This document shows positions 26,591 to 35,180 of a DNA stretch of 64,000 bases, piece after piece; positions within the stretch are counted from its first letter, which is position 1; each line of letters begins with the position of its first letter. Position numbers and translations under genes: made by a program. This DNA comes from Arsenicicoccus piscis (GTDB taxonomy: Bacteria > Actinomycetota > Actinomycetes > Actinomycetales > Dermatophilaceae). Under the pieces are notes generated by a model that was not told the DNA's origin, ran no database searches, and was given only the letters and a program-made list of their open reading frames with translations. The stretch is taken from positions 1 through 64,000 of the forward strand of contig NZ_JAKZHV010000001.1 in assembly GCF_022568835.1 (NCBI RefSeq). The letters run 5' to 3'.

Positions 26591-26982
26591 GTCTGAATCT
26601 CTTTCCCTGGTGTCAGTGCGTGCGAACGCGTCGTCGACGCACGGTGCAGTGTCGGGTGAAGTCGCCGGCGAACCGGACGCGCGAACCCCCCTCGGCTCCG
26701 CGCTGGATGGCGGTCCCGACGCCGAAGGCCTCCCCCCCGGTCCAGGTCGACGCCCCACTTCTCCCCCAGGGCGTTCGGCGCGACCCGGCCGGGCCTCGCT
26801 CCGCTGCAACCACTGTAGCCAACGGTAGGGGTTGGGAGGTCGCGTGAGAGGGTTGTCCAACTCGGCTTCACGACAATGCCGGAAGTTGATCACACTCTGT
26901 AAACACTCAATCCGCTGCGCGGCCACGATTTGCCCGAAATCTCCCCTAACGGAGCAATGTCCGGGCGGGTGTGAGGGGCCGG
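26591..26982. other. 392-bp gap between serine dehydratase and rfbF
   Basis: No convincing gene. A minus-strand ORF at 26587-26871 has atypical composition and runs into the rfbF start. The part 26868-26960 is relatively AT-rich and probably holds the promoter of the rfbF operon, but I find no clean -35/-10 pair. Confidence 0.5.
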
Positions 26983-28362
26983 TCAGCACTCGATGACGTT
27001 GACCGCGAGGCCGCCGCGCGCGGTCTCCTTGTACTTCACCTTCATGTCGCGACCGGTCTCGCGCATCGTCTTGACCACCTTGTCGAGCGACACGATGTGG
27101 ACCCCGTCGCCCCGCAGGGCAGTGCGGGCCGCCGAGATCGCCTTGACCCCGGCCACCGCGTTGCGCTCGATGCACGGGATCTGCACGAGCCCACCGACGG
27201 GGTCGCAGGTCAGCCCGAGGTTGTGCTCCATCCCGATCTCGGCGGCGTTCTCGACCTGGGCCGGCGTGCCACCGAGCACGGCGGCCATGCCGGCCGCCGC
27301 CATCGCGCAGGCCGACCCGACCTCGCCCTGGCAGCCCACCTCGGCACCGGAGATCGAGGCGGTCTCCTTGATGATCACGCCGATGGCGGCCGCGGTGAGC
27401 AGGAAGCGCACGACGTCCTGGTCGTCCGCCCCCGGCGTCCAGCGCATGTAGTAGTGCAGCACCGCCGGGATGATCCCCGCCGCGCCGTTGGTCGGTGCGG
27501 TGACGACCCGGCCGCCGGCGGCATTCTCCTCGTTGACCGCGAGCGCGTAGAGCGTGATCCAGTCCAGCCCGCGCAGCGGGTCGTCGCCACCTTGGGTGCC
27601 GCCCTCACGCTTCAGCTTGACGGCGAGCTCGGGCGCGCGGCGCCGGACCCGCAGACCGCCGGGCAGCACGCCCTCGGTGCTGGTGCCGTTGTCGACGCAC
27701 TCCTGCATGACCTCCCACAGGTGCAGCAGGCCGGCCCGCACCTGCTCCTCGGAGCGCCAGGACAGCTCGTTCTCGAGCATGATCCGGGCGATCGACTTGC
27801 CCGTCTCGCGACAGTGCTCGAGCAGCTCGTCGCCCGTGCGGAAGGGGTGCGCCACGACCGTGTCGTCCTCGACGAGGCGGTGGTCACCCTCGCCGTGGTC
27901 GACGACGACGAACCCGCCGCCGACCGAGTAGTAGGTCTTCTCGGCGAGCAGCTCGTCACCCGAAAACGCTTGGTAGATCATGCCGTTCGGGTGAGCGGGC
28001 AGCGACTTGGTGCGGTGCATCAGCAGGTCGGTCGCCTCGTCGAAGTCGATCTCGTGCTCCCCGAGCAGCGCGACCCGCTTGGTCTCGCGCATGTGCTCGA
28101 GGCGGCCCTGGACGAGCCGGGGGTCGCAGATCTCGGGTGCCTCGCCGGACAGCCCGAGCAGCACCGCCTTGTCCGAGCCGTGGCCGTGGCCGGTCGCCCC
28201 CAACGAGCCGTAGAGCGCGGCGTGGACCCGCGTGACCCGGTCCAGCAGGCCGTCGTCGCGCAAGCCGGTCACGAACTGCAGGGCGGCGCGCATCGGGCCG
28301 ACCGTGTGCGAGCTCGACGGGCCGATGCCGACCGAGAACAGGTCGAACGCACTGAGTGCCAT
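26983..28362 (-). CDS. sdaA: L-serine dehydratase (iron-sulfur type)
   Basis: 459 residues from ATG at 28362, with GGAG upstream. Converts serine to pyruvate and ammonia using a [4Fe-4S] cluster. Single-chain form with fused beta and alpha parts. Seen: [19 protein letters not shown] at the N-terminus, [51 protein letters not shown] with cluster cysteines, and [19 protein letters not shown] with further cysteines. Monocistronic on present evidence, divergent from the PHP gene. Confidence 0.96.
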   Translation of the reverse strand: MALSAFDLFSVGIGPSSSHTVGPMRAALQFVTGLRDDGLLDRVTRVHAALYGSLGATGHGHGSDKAVLLGLSGEAPEICDPRLVQGRLEHMRETKRVALLGEHEIDFDEATDLLMHRTKSLPAHPNGMIYQAFSGDELLAEKTYYSVGGGFVVVDHGEGDHRLVEDDTVVAHPFRTGDELLEHCRETGKSIARIMLENELSWRSEEQVRAGLLHLWEVMQECVDNGTSTEGVLPGGLRVRRRAPELAVKLKREGGTQGGDDPLRGLDWITLYALAVNEENAAGGRVVTAPTNGAAGIIPAVLHYYMRWTPGADDQDVVRFLLTAAAIGVIIKETASISGAEVGCQGEVGSACAMAAAGMAAVLGGTPAQVENAAEIGMEHNLGLTCDPVGGLVQIPCIERNAVAGVKAISAARTALRGDGVHIVSLDKVVKTMRETGRDMKVKYKETARGGLAVNVIEC

Positions 28363-28497
28363 GGGAGCTCCTCGCTGAGGTCGTGCACGGTGGCCCGCCG
28401 CCACAGCCCGGGTAGGGAGTGGCTGCGTTGCCGAGAACGGGTCTTGCACGCGACGCTAGGGCACAACGCACCACCGGTCCACACCTTGGAGGTTCCC

Positions 28498-29529
28498 ATG
28501 CCCGCCGCCCCTGCCCCTGCGGACGTGCTGCGCCGCATCGCCTTCCTGCTCGAGCGGTCGCGCGCGAGCACGTACAAGGTCAAGGCGTTCCGTGGTGCGG
28601 CCGAGGCGATCGGCTCGCTGTCCGACGACGAGCTGACCACCCTGGCGTCCTCCGGCAAGCTCACGTCGCTGCCGGGCGTGGGCACCTCGACGGCGTCGGT
28701 GATCGAGGCGGCGCTGCGCGGCGAGACGCCGCCCTACCTCGCCGACCTCGAGGAGCGCGAGGGCGCGCCCCTCGCCCACGGTGGCCAGGAGCTCCTCGCC
28801 CAGCTGCGCGGCGACCTGCACCTGCACTCGAGCTGGTCCGACGGCGGCTCGCCCATCAACGAGATGGTGATGACGGCGATCGAGCTCGGCCGCGAGTACA
28901 TCGCGCTCACCGACCACTCGCCCCGTCTCACCGTCGCCAACGGCCTGAGCCCCGAGCGGCTGCGCAAGCAGCTGGGGGTGCTGGACCAGATCGAGGCGGT
29001 GCTGCCGGACGACTTCCGGCTGCTGCGGGGCATCGAGGTCGACATCCTGCTCGACGGCGGCCTGGACCAGGAGGACGAGCTGCTCGGCGAGCTGGACGTG
29101 CGGGTGGCATCGGTCCACTCCAAGCTGCGCCAACCCGCCGCCGAGATGACCGCGCGGATGATCACCGCGATCCAGAACCCGCGCACCACGATCCTCGGCC
29201 ACTGCACCGGCCGGCTGGTGACCGGCGGGCGCGGCACCCGGCCGCAGTCCCAGTTCGACCACCGCCGCGTCTTCGAGGCCTGCCGCGACCACCAGGTCGC
29301 CGTCGAGATCAACAGCCGCCCCGAGCGCCAGGACCCGCCCGACGAGCTGATCGAGCTGGCCCTCGAGGTCGGCTGCCACTTCTCCATCGACACCGACGCC
29401 CACGCCCCCGGCCAGCTGGACTTCCTGCAGCTCGGCGCCGAGCGGGCGGCCGCCCTCGGTGTCCCGGCCGAGCGGATCATCACGACCTGGCCGGCCGAGC
29501 AGGTGGTGGCCTTCGCCGACAAGTCCTGA
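28498..29529 (+). CDS. PHP-domain phosphoesterase with N-terminal HhH-like region
   Basis: 343 residues from ATG at 28498 with GGAGG nine bases upstream. The N-terminal ~95 residues resemble the DNA polymerase X helix-hairpin-helix region (RIAFLLERSRASTYKVKAFRGAAEAI; LTSLPGVGTSTASVIEAAL). The C-terminal PHP domain has metal motifs GDLHLHSSWSDGG, YIALTDHSPR, LRGIEVDIL, VHSKLR, LGHCTGRL and FSIDTDAHAP. Like PolX lacking its polymerase part. Expected to be a metal-dependent phosphatase or nuclease, possibly in DNA repair. Stands alone before a tRNA cluster. Confidence 0.9.
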   Translation: MPAAPAPADVLRRIAFLLERSRASTYKVKAFRGAAEAIGSLSDDELTTLASSGKLTSLPGVGTSTASVIEAALRGETPPYLADLEEREGAPLAHGGQELLAQLRGDLHLHSSWSDGGSPINEMVMTAIELGREYIALTDHSPRLTVANGLSPERLRKQLGVLDQIEAVLPDDFRLLRGIEVDILLDGGLDQEDELLGELDVRVASVHSKLRQPAAEMTARMITAIQNPRTTILGHCTGRLVTGGRGTRPQSQFDHRRVFEACRDHQVAVEINSRPERQDPPDELIELALEVGCHFSIDTDAHAPGQLDFLQLGAERAAALGVPAERIITTWPAEQVVAFADKS

Positions 29530-29556
29530 GGCCGGTCTACGGGGGCCGTCGTCGTT

Positions 29557-29586
29557 TTGCCTGATCGCGCTGTCGTCTCGTATGCT
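29557..29586 (+). promoter_or_regulatory. Promoter of the tRNA-Glu-Asp-Phe cluster
   Basis: TTGCCT (29557-29562), 18-bp spacer, TATGCT (29581-29586), giving a start near 29593, about 60 bases before tRNA-Glu. Confidence 0.6.
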
Positions 29587-29653
29587 TCTCAAGTCCTCGA
29601 CGGACCCGAGCCCCTGGGCTGGCCGGCGGCGCAAGGATCTGTCTGACACGCAG

Positions 29654-29726
29654 GTCCCCATCGTCTAGCGGCCTAGGACCCCGCCCTTTCACGGCGGTAG
29701 CACGGGTTCGAATCCCGTTGGGGATA
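29654..29726 (+). tRNA. tRNA-Glu (TTC anticodon)
   Basis: 73-nt cloverleaf. Acceptor GTCCCCA pairs with TGGGGAT; anticodon stem CCGCC/GGCGG with loop CTTTCAC (anticodon TTC); T-arm CGGG TTCGAAT CCCG. CCA not encoded. First of three tRNAs in a row. Confidence 0.97.
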
Positions 29727-29765
29727 CGCAGTACGATGTTCCTTGGATCTCGTCGAGATCACCAA

Positions 29766-29839
29766 GGCCCCGTAGCGCAGTTGGTTAGCGCGCCGCCCTG
29801 TCACGGCGGAGGTCGCCGGTTCGAGCCCGGTCGGGGTCG
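29766..29839 (+). tRNA. tRNA-Asp (GTC anticodon)
   Basis: 74-nt cloverleaf. Acceptor GGCCCCG pairs with CGGGGTC; anticodon stem CCGCC/GGCGG with loop CTGTCAC (anticodon GTC); discriminator G, as usual for Asp. CCA not encoded. Confidence 0.97.
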
Positions 29840-29895
29840 CTCGGTCCCCCATGTGGGGACCGTTGCGCTATCCGCCCTCGGTGGATCGTCGCGGC

Positions 29896-29972
29896 GGCCA
29901 GGTAGCTCAGTTGGTACGAGCGTCCGACTGAAAATCGGAAGGTCGGCGGTTCGACCCCGCCCCTGGCCACCA
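29896..29972 (+). tRNA. tRNA-Phe (GAA anticodon), CCA encoded
   Basis: 77 nt including encoded CCA. Acceptor GGCCAGG pairs with CCTGGCC; anticodon stem TCCGA/TCGGA with loop CTGAAAA (anticodon GAA); T-arm GGCGG TTCGACC CCGCC. Followed three bases later by a strong terminator. Confidence 0.97.
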
Positions 29973-29975
29973 GCC

Positions 29976-30010
29976 AAGCCCCAGCTCAGGTCACTGAGCT
30001 GGGGCTTTCT
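29976..30010 (+). terminator. Intrinsic terminator of the tRNA cluster
   Basis: Perfect 13-bp stem AAGCCCCAGCTCA / TGAGCTGGGGCTT with a 6-base loop (GGTCAC), ending in CTTTCT. One of the clearest terminators in the window. Confidence 0.9.
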
Positions 30011-30030
30011 GTGTCTGCCGCGTCGCGATC

Positions 30031-30224
30031 TCGACACGGCGGTCGGTAACCGAGACGGCGGTTAGCCACGCGTTGGGGATCGACACGGCAGCTGGCCACC
30101 GACACGGCGGTTGGCCACCCCCGCACGCTCGACACGGCAGTTGGCCACCGAAACGGCTGGTACACCAGCCATCTCAGTGCCGGAGAGCCGTGTCGACGCC
30201 GTCAGCGTCACCAACCACCATCTC
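30031..30224. repeat. Dispersed repeat locus 1: array of ~20-bp units around a 41-bp core
   Basis: Forward units close to CGACACGGCRGTTGGCCACC begin at 30031, 30051, 30080, 30100 and 30129. The core at 30141-30181 contains the palindrome GGCTGGT-AC-ACCAGCC (30155-30170). Reverse units follow at 30186-30198 (AGCCGTGTCGACG) and 30206-30224 (GTCACCAACCACCATCTCG). The core is 37/41 identical to 59611-59651. The units face each other and could form a long imperfect hairpin. It fills the gap between the tRNA terminator and ribD. Confidence 0.85.
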
Positions 30225-30260
30225 GCCCCGGGCGCCGCCACCCGAGGGGGCGGACCGGCG

Positions 30261-30266
30261 GATACT
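30261..30266 (+). promoter_or_regulatory. -10 box of ribD (leaderless)
   Basis: GATACT seven bases before ATG at 30274; no Shine-Dalgarno. This supports 30274 as the ribD start. Confidence 0.5.
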
Positions 30267-30273
30267 GGGGCGC

Positions 30274-31416
30274 ATGCCGACCGGGAGCGACGCCAGCGAC
30301 GCGAGCCACACCAGCGACGCCAGCGTCACCAGCGACGTCGAGACCGAAGGCATGCGTCGGGCATTGACGCTGGCGGGGACGCCGGGGGTGCCGCTCGGGC
30401 CGAACCCGCGGGTGGGGTGTGTGCTCGTCGACCGGGCGGGCGCGGTGATCGCCGAGGGCTACCATCGCGGCGCCGGCACCCCGCACGCCGAGGTCGACGC
30501 CCTGGCCGCAGCAGGTGACCGGGCCCGCGGCGCCACGGCGGTCGTGACCCTCGAGCCGTGCGACCACACCGGTCGTACCGGCCCGTGCACGCAGGCGCTG
30601 ACCCGGGCCGGGGTGCAGCGGGTGGTCTATGCGATGGCGGACCCGAACCCGGTCGCGAGCGGGGGTCGGACGACGCTGCAGGCAGCCGGCATCGAGGTCT
30701 CGGGCGGGCTGCTCGAGCAGCAGGCGCGCGAGCTCAACGCGGCGTGGCTGTTCGGGCTGACACACGGGCGGCCGTTCGTGACCTGGAAGCTCGCCGCCAG
30801 CCTCGACGGTCGCAGCGCCGCCGCTGACGGCACGAGCCGCTGGATCTCCGGAGCGGCGTCGCGCCGAGACGCCCACCGGCTCCGCGGCCGGGTCGACACG
30901 ATCCTGGTGGGGACCGAGACGGCCGTGGTCGACGATCCCGCGCTGACGGTGCGCGACGACACCGGCCGACCACTCGAGCACCAGCCGCTGCGGGCGGTGA
31001 TGGGTGAGCGCGAGCTGCCGGCAGGGCTACAGCTGCTGCAGGGTGCGAAGCCGGCACTGCACCTGCGCACCCGCGACCCCGGCAGGGCGCTCGCCGAGCT
31101 GTTCGACGCAGGGCGGCGACACGTGCTCCTCGAGGGTGGCCCGACGCTGGCGGCGGCGTTCCTGCGGGCCGGCCTGGTGGACGAGATCGTCGCGTACCTC
31201 GCTCCGGTGCTGCTCGGGGCCGGCCGCTCCGCCGTCGCCGATCTCGGGATCGGCGCCATCGGCAACGCGCTCCGACCCGAGGTGCTCGACGCCACCGTCC
31301 TGGCAGCCGACCCCGGGGAGCAGCCGGACGTGCGGCTGATCATGCGGCCGGCCCAGCCGCCGACACAGCCGCCCACCCCACGGCCGGAGGACCCCTGGCG
31401 CCCGTCGCTACGCTGA
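30274..31416 (+). CDS. ribD: Bifunctional riboflavin deaminase/reductase RibD
   Basis: 380 residues from ATG at 30274. Converts the pyrimidine product of GTP cyclohydrolase II by deamination and then ribosyl side-chain reduction. Seen: deaminase zinc site TPHAEVDAL and EPCDHTGRTGPC, then the reductase domain with WKLAASLDGRSAAADGTSRW, ILVGTETAVVDDPALTVR and VLLEGGPTLAAAFL. The first ~26 residues are a Ser/Asp/Ala/Thr-rich repeat (DASDASHTSDAS) absent from typical RibD; an internal ATG at 30352 (MRRALTLAG) matches the usual family start. Other rib genes are not in this window. Confidence 0.93.
   Translation: MPTGSDASDASHTSDASVTSDVETEGMRRALTLAGTPGVPLGPNPRVGCVLVDRAGAVIAEGYHRGAGTPHAEVDALAAAGDRARGATAVVTLEPCDHTGRTGPCTQALTRAGVQRVVYAMADPNPVASGGRTTLQAAGIEVSGGLLEQQARELNAAWLFGLTHGRPFVTWKLAASLDGRSAAADGTSRWISGAASRRDAHRLRGRVDTILVGTETAVVDDPALTVRDDTGRPLEHQPLRAVMGERELPAGLQLLQGAKPALHLRTRDPGRALAELFDAGRRHVLLEGGPTLAAAFLRAGLVDEIVAYLAPVLLGAGRSAVADLGIGAIGNALRPEVLDATVLAADPGEQPDVRLIMRPAQPPTQPPTPRPEDPWRPSLR
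31409..31414 (+). promoter_or_regulatory. -10 box inside the end of ribD
   Basis: TACGCT seven bases before the GNAT start at 31422, within the last codons of ribD. Suggests an own, leaderless transcript for the GNAT gene. Confidence 0.4.
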
Positions 31417-31421
31417 AACCC

Positions 31422-32009
31422 ATGACCGCCACCGCCCGCCCGGTCCTGACGACGGAGCGCGTCGAGCTGCGCCCGATGACCAGCGAGCACCTCGAGCTGC
31501 TCGTGCCGCTGGACGCCGACCGCGAGGTGATGCGCTACCTGCGGCCGTGGCCCCGCACCCGGGCCGAGGTCGAAGAGTTCTGGGGGCCGCGCTGCGCGGA
31601 CCAGGCGGCCGACGCGGTGGGCCTCGGCTACTGGGTGGGCTTCGACCGCGCCGATGGCGACTTCCTCGGCTGGTGGGACCTGTCGCCGGCCGCGCCCGTC
31701 GTCGCTCCGGTGCTCGCGGCGGAGCTCGGCTATCGGCTGCACCGCAGGCACTGGGGCCGGGGCCTCGCCACCGAGGGCGCCGAGGCCCTCCTCGCCCACG
31801 GGTTCGACACCGAGATCGGCGCGGCGCTCGGGTCGGTCTGGGCCGAGACGATGGCCATCAACCTCGGCAGCCGGGCCGTCATGGCCAAGCTCGGGCTGCG
31901 CCACGTCCGCACCGACCTGCGCGAGCGCGCGCACCCGATGCCGGGCGCGGACGAGGGCGACGTGGTCTACGAGATCACGCGCGAGGAGTGGCTGGCGCGC
32001 ACCCGCTGA
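31422..32009 (+). CDS. GNAT-family N-acetyltransferase (RimJ/RimL type)
   Basis: 195 residues from ATG at 31422, five bases after the ribD stop. RimJ-type fold: RPVLTTERVELRPMTSEHLE, YWVGFDRADGDFLGWWDL, ELGYRLHRRHWGRGLATEGAEALLAHG (acetyl-CoA loop RRHWGRGLATEG), AETMAINLGSRAVMAKLGLRH and VVYEITREEW. Cytosolic; the acceptor cannot be predicted. Its stop abuts that of the convergent antitoxin-like gene. Confidence 0.92.
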   Translation: MTATARPVLTTERVELRPMTSEHLELLVPLDADREVMRYLRPWPRTRAEVEEFWGPRCADQAADAVGLGYWVGFDRADGDFLGWWDLSPAAPVVAPVLAAELGYRLHRRHWGRGLATEGAEALLAHGFDTEIGAALGSVWAETMAINLGSRAVMAKLGLRHVRTDLRERAHPMPGADEGDVVYEITREEWLARTR

Positions 32010-32471
32010 CTACTGGTTCTGCTGGCTCTGCTGCTGCTCCTGGCCGCGCAGGACGTCGTCGATCGCCTGGTCGGCGCCGGCGGCGTTGCCCGAGCCCTGC
32101 TGCTGAGGGCTCTGCTGCTGCGGCGTCGACTGCGGAGTCGACTCCGGCGTCTGCCGCGGGCTCTGTTGCGGCGCAGGCTGATTCGGCTCGCCGGGCAGCT
32201 GGCTGTCGGCAGGCTGCTGCGGCGTGGGCTGGGTCCCCTCGGTGGGCTCCTCGGGCTGGGGCTGCTGAGCACCCTGGTCGCCCGGCTGCTGGTCCTGCGG
32301 CAGACCGAGCTGCTTCTCGATCTGGTCGACACCCTGATCGATCTGTTCGCCGTACTTGCCGCCGGTGCGCTGGTCGATCTGCTCACGCACCCGGTCGAGG
32401 CCCGCGCGGACCTGGTCGGGGTTCTTGCCGGCGTAGTCCTTGGCCTGGTTGATGATGTTGTTGAGGTCCAC
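32010..32471 (-). CDS. MT0933-like antitoxin-family protein with Gln/Pro-rich tail
   Basis: 153 residues from GTG at 32471. The first ~58 residues follow the pattern of the MT0933/Rv0909-like antitoxin family: IINQAKDYAGKNPDQVRAGLDRVREQIDQRTGGKYGEQIDQGVDQIEKQLG (quoted as parts: KDYAGKNPDQVRAGLDR; QRTGGKYGEQIDQGVDQIEK). The remaining ~95 residues are a disordered Gln/Pro/Ser/Thr tail, unusually long for the family. No toxin gene is adjacent, so a toxin-antitoxin role is doubtful; these proteins are very common in actinobacteria without a known partner. Confidence 0.8.
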   Translation of the reverse strand: MDLNNIINQAKDYAGKNPDQVRAGLDRVREQIDQRTGGKYGEQIDQGVDQIEKQLGLPQDQQPGDQGAQQPQPEEPTEGTQPTPQQPADSQLPGEPNQPAPQQSPRQTPESTPQSTPQQQSPQQQGSGNAAGADQAIDDVLRGQEQQQSQQNQ

Positions 32472-32520
32472 GGTGTTCCGTCCTTGCTCGATGGTGCACG
32501 CGGCGGTCGTGCGTAGCAGC

Positions 32521-33483
32521 CTACTGGTGCCGAACCGTCCAGTGGCCAGGCCTCGCGAGGTGATCGGGCACCGTCGTGGCGGCGTCACCGCGCGCGGCAG
32601 CCAGCTGCGGGCCGGTGAGGAACAGCGCCTCAGCGAGCTGCGCGCCACGCACATCGGCATCGCGTAGATCCGCCCCCAACAGCATGGTCCGGTCCAGGCT
32701 GGTGCCCCGCAGGTCGGCGCCGATGAGCAGGGCCCCGCGCAGGTCGCGCCGCCGCAGGTCGACGCCGCGCAGGTCGCGGCCGGCAAGGTCGGCGTAGGGC
32801 TCGAGCGCGGGAGGGGCGGCGGCGCGCCGGGGGGTGCTGCGACCCGTGCGGCGGTGCTCATCCGTCGCCGCCCGGGCAGTGGCGAGCTCGCTCGACGTCG
32901 GACCGGACTGGCGCGCCTGCGCGGCCACCGCGGCGAGCAGCGGACCCACGGTGCGCCGCAGCTCGGCCACGTCCACCGCGAGCACCTCGCCCGGGCTGCC
33001 GCCGGCCAGGGCGTCGATCGTGGCCGTCAGGGAGCGCACCTCGTCGATCGCGAGCGCGTCCGCGCCCGCCACGCCCCCGCCACCATCCCCCACGCTCACG
33101 AGCCGCTCGGCCTCGACCAGCAGGGCCAGGATCTCGTGCAGCTCCCGCATGCGGAGGAAGACGGAGAACTGCTCGTCGGCGACCTCGGGGTCGTCGCGCC
33201 AGGTCCGGCCGCCGAAGGTCAGCTGCACCACGCGCTGACCGGCGCCGAAGCAGTCGAACGTGACGCAGCCCTTCCACCCCTCGTCCAGCAGCCGGTCGTG
33301 GATGCGGCAGCGGTGGTCCGCGAGCAGGTTGCGGCACGGCGTCGCGGCCGGCTTGGCCACGGGGAAGTCCGCGCCCCGCGGGAACGGCAGGGCCACGCAG
33401 CACAGCCCGGCGCATCGCGTACAGTCGGCCACGAGGTCTACCGGAGGCAGGGGGTGGGCCGGGTCTGACCCCGAGCGGGCCAC
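32521..33483 (-). CDS. Cysteine-cluster and pentapeptide-repeat protein
   Basis: 320 residues from GTG at 33483, one base after the kinase stop, so coupled to it. The N-terminus has a YkgJ-like Cys cluster: CTRCAGLCCVALPF, then CRNLL, HRCRIHDRL, GCVTFDCFGAG. This pattern normally binds zinc or an iron-sulfur centre. A helical middle (~100-215) follows, and the C-terminus has about eight pentapeptide repeats (ADLAGRDLRGVDLRRRDLRG; ADLRGTSLDRTMLLGADLRD) forming a short right-handed beta-helix. No known substrate. Its coupling to a Ser/Thr kinase suggests it may be a partner or target. Confidence 0.88.
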   Translation of the reverse strand: MARSGSDPAHPLPPVDLVADCTRCAGLCCVALPFPRGADFPVAKPAATPCRNLLADHRCRIHDRLLDEGWKGCVTFDCFGAGQRVVQLTFGGRTWRDDPEVADEQFSVFLRMRELHEILALLVEAERLVSVGDGGGGVAGADALAIDEVRSLTATIDALAGGSPGEVLAVDVAELRRTVGPLLAAVAAQARQSGPTSSELATARAATDEHRRTGRSTPRRAAAPPALEPYADLAGRDLRGVDLRRRDLRGALLIGADLRGTSLDRTMLLGADLRDADVRGAQLAEALFLTGPQLAAARGDAATTVPDHLARPGHWTVRHQ

Positions 33484-33484
33484 G

Positions 33485-35083
33485 CTATGCCGCGTCGAGC
33501 GACTGGTTGAGGTCGTTGACCTTCTGGTCGAGAGCGGTCTTGGTGGCGCCGCTGATGGTGCCCTCCTGGCCCTGGGTGTCGGCCTCCTGCTGGAACGCCG
33601 AGACGGCCGCGCGGGTCTGGTCGAGGTCGCCCGAGCTGATGCCGTCCATGATCGCGACGACCCGGTCCTGCAGGCTCTGGGTGACCCCCTGGTCGGCCTG
33701 CGCGGACTCCACCGCCTGGGCCAGCCCAGTGACGGCCTCGCTGGCGCCGGTGGTCCACGCGGCGTTGGTGCCGTTGGTCGCACCGGTGTCGGTGGGCGCG
33801 GTCGTCTCCGTCGTCGGCGTGGGCGTCGGCGTCTGGGTGGCGGTGACGGTCTGCGTGGCCGTGACGGTCGCCGTCGACGTGGTCACCGGCGGCGGCGTGC
33901 TCGTGGTCGTCGTGGTCGGGGCCGTCGTCGGGGTGGTCACCGTCGGCGTGGGAGTCGTGGGTCCTGGGGTCGGCGTGGTGTTGCGCCCGGTCAGCTGGGT
34001 CGTGGCGTACCACGCGCCGAGCCCGACGAGGAGCGCGAGGAGCACGGCCCACAGCCAGCCGAGGCTGCGCCGCCGCTCGGGCTCCCGGTAGGGCTCGCGG
34101 TAGGGCGGCTGGGCGTCGGTGACCGTGGACGACCCGGTTGCGGGCGGCTGCCCACCCCCGCCGTAGACCCCCGGCCCCATCACCCGGGTCGCGTCCGCCG
34201 CGGCGCTGACCGCGGTCGGACCCGCGGCCGGCAGCACGGTGGTCGCCTGGGCGGTGCCGCGCCGAATGGCCTGGATCTGCCGGGCCACGTCGACGGCACT
34301 CGCGGGCCGGTCGGCCGGGTCCTTGGCGAGCAGCTGGGCGACCAGCGCCTCCACCGGGGCGGGCACCCCGGGGCGGCGCGAGGCGATGGTGGGCGGCGGG
34401 CTGCTGACGTGCTGGTTGAGGATGGCCAGCGGGTGCCCCTGGGTCTCGAACGGCGGGCGCCCCGTGAGCAGCGTCGTGAGCACGCATCCCAGGCTGTAGA
34501 GATCGCTCTGCGGGGTCGCGGGGCGGCCCATGGCCTGCTCGGGCGACAGGTAGGGCGCGCTGCCGATCACGGTCGAGGTGGCCGTCAGCGCGACGGACTT
34601 CTCCTGGTCGAGCCGGGCGATGCCGAAGTCCACGACCTTGAGCGTGCCGCGGGCGTCCAGCATCAGGTTGCTGGGCTTGATGTCGCGGTGCACGATGCCC
34701 GCTCGATGAGCCGCGCCCAGCGCCGACGCGACCTGCTCGGCGTAGGCGAGCGCCTGGTCTACGGGCAGCGGGCCGTCGTCGGCGACGAGCCGCTCGAGGC
34801 TCGGGCCCGACAGCAGCTCCATGACCAGGTAGGCCGTGCCGCCGTCGACGCCGGAGTCGAAGATGGTGACGATGTTCGGGTGCGACAACGCCGCCGTGGC
34901 GGTGGCCTCCTGGCGGAAGCGCTCCGCCGCGACGGCGTCGGCGGTGGAGTCCAGGTCGACGGTCTTAACCGCGACCTGGCGCTGCAGCACGGTGTCGAGC
35001 CCGGCCCAGACCTGGCCCATCCCCCCACGACCGATGGCGTCGGTCAGCTGGTAGCGGCCGGCGAGCACCCTCTGCGAACTCAT
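33485..35083 (-). CDS. Membrane Ser/Thr protein kinase (PknB-like catalytic domain)
   Basis: 532 residues from ATG at 35083 (MSSQRV); an in-frame ATG at 35092 nearer to GGGAG is possible. Complete kinase domain 1-275: GRGGMGQV at 18-25, Lys40 in VAVK, HRDIKPSN at 132-139, DFG at 152-154, APYLSPEQ. A ~65-residue linker, one membrane helix at about 341-360, then a Thr/Pro-rich extracellular stalk and a C-terminal ~90-residue helical module (ASEAVTGLAQAVESAQADQG...) with no PASTA repeats. The extracellular module may sense a cell-surface signal. Followed directly by the Cys/pentapeptide protein. Confidence 0.94.
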   Translation of the reverse strand: MSSQRVLAGRYQLTDAIGRGGMGQVWAGLDTVLQRQVAVKTVDLDSTADAVAAERFRQEATATAALSHPNIVTIFDSGVDGGTAYLVMELLSGPSLERLVADDGPLPVDQALAYAEQVASALGAAHRAGIVHRDIKPSNLMLDARGTLKVVDFGIARLDQEKSVALTATSTVIGSAPYLSPEQAMGRPATPQSDLYSLGCVLTTLLTGRPPFETQGHPLAILNQHVSSPPPTIASRRPGVPAPVEALVAQLLAKDPADRPASAVDVARQIQAIRRGTAQATTVLPAAGPTAVSAAADATRVMGPGVYGGGGQPPATGSSTVTDAQPPYREPYREPERRRSLGWLWAVLLALLVGLGAWYATTQLTGRNTTPTPGPTTPTPTVTTPTTAPTTTTTSTPPPVTTSTATVTATQTVTATQTPTPTPTTETTAPTDTGATNGTNAAWTTGASEAVTGLAQAVESAQADQGVTQSLQDRVVAIMDGISSGDLDQTRAAVSAFQQEADTQGQEGTISGATKTALDQKVNDLNQSLDAA

Positions 35084-35180
35084 GGGCACCATTGTCTCCC
35101 ACAAGCCTGGACATGGATCGAACGCGGCGTGAGGCGCGTCACGATCGGTCGAGGCTTCCGTCGACGCTTCAGCGGACCGG

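Noticed and set aside
26587..26871. 94-residue minus-strand ORF before rfbF
   Set aside because: Composition is not gene-like, it overlaps the rfbF start and has no ribosome-binding site.
30031..30224. CRISPR array
   Set aside because: Units are in both orientations, spacing is irregular or zero, spacers are not unique segments of equal length, and no cas genes are present.
32010..32471. Toxin-antitoxin module
   Set aside because: Only the antitoxin-like gene is present; neighbours are a GNAT of RimJ type and a pentapeptide protein, with no coupling between the GNAT and the antitoxin (they converge).
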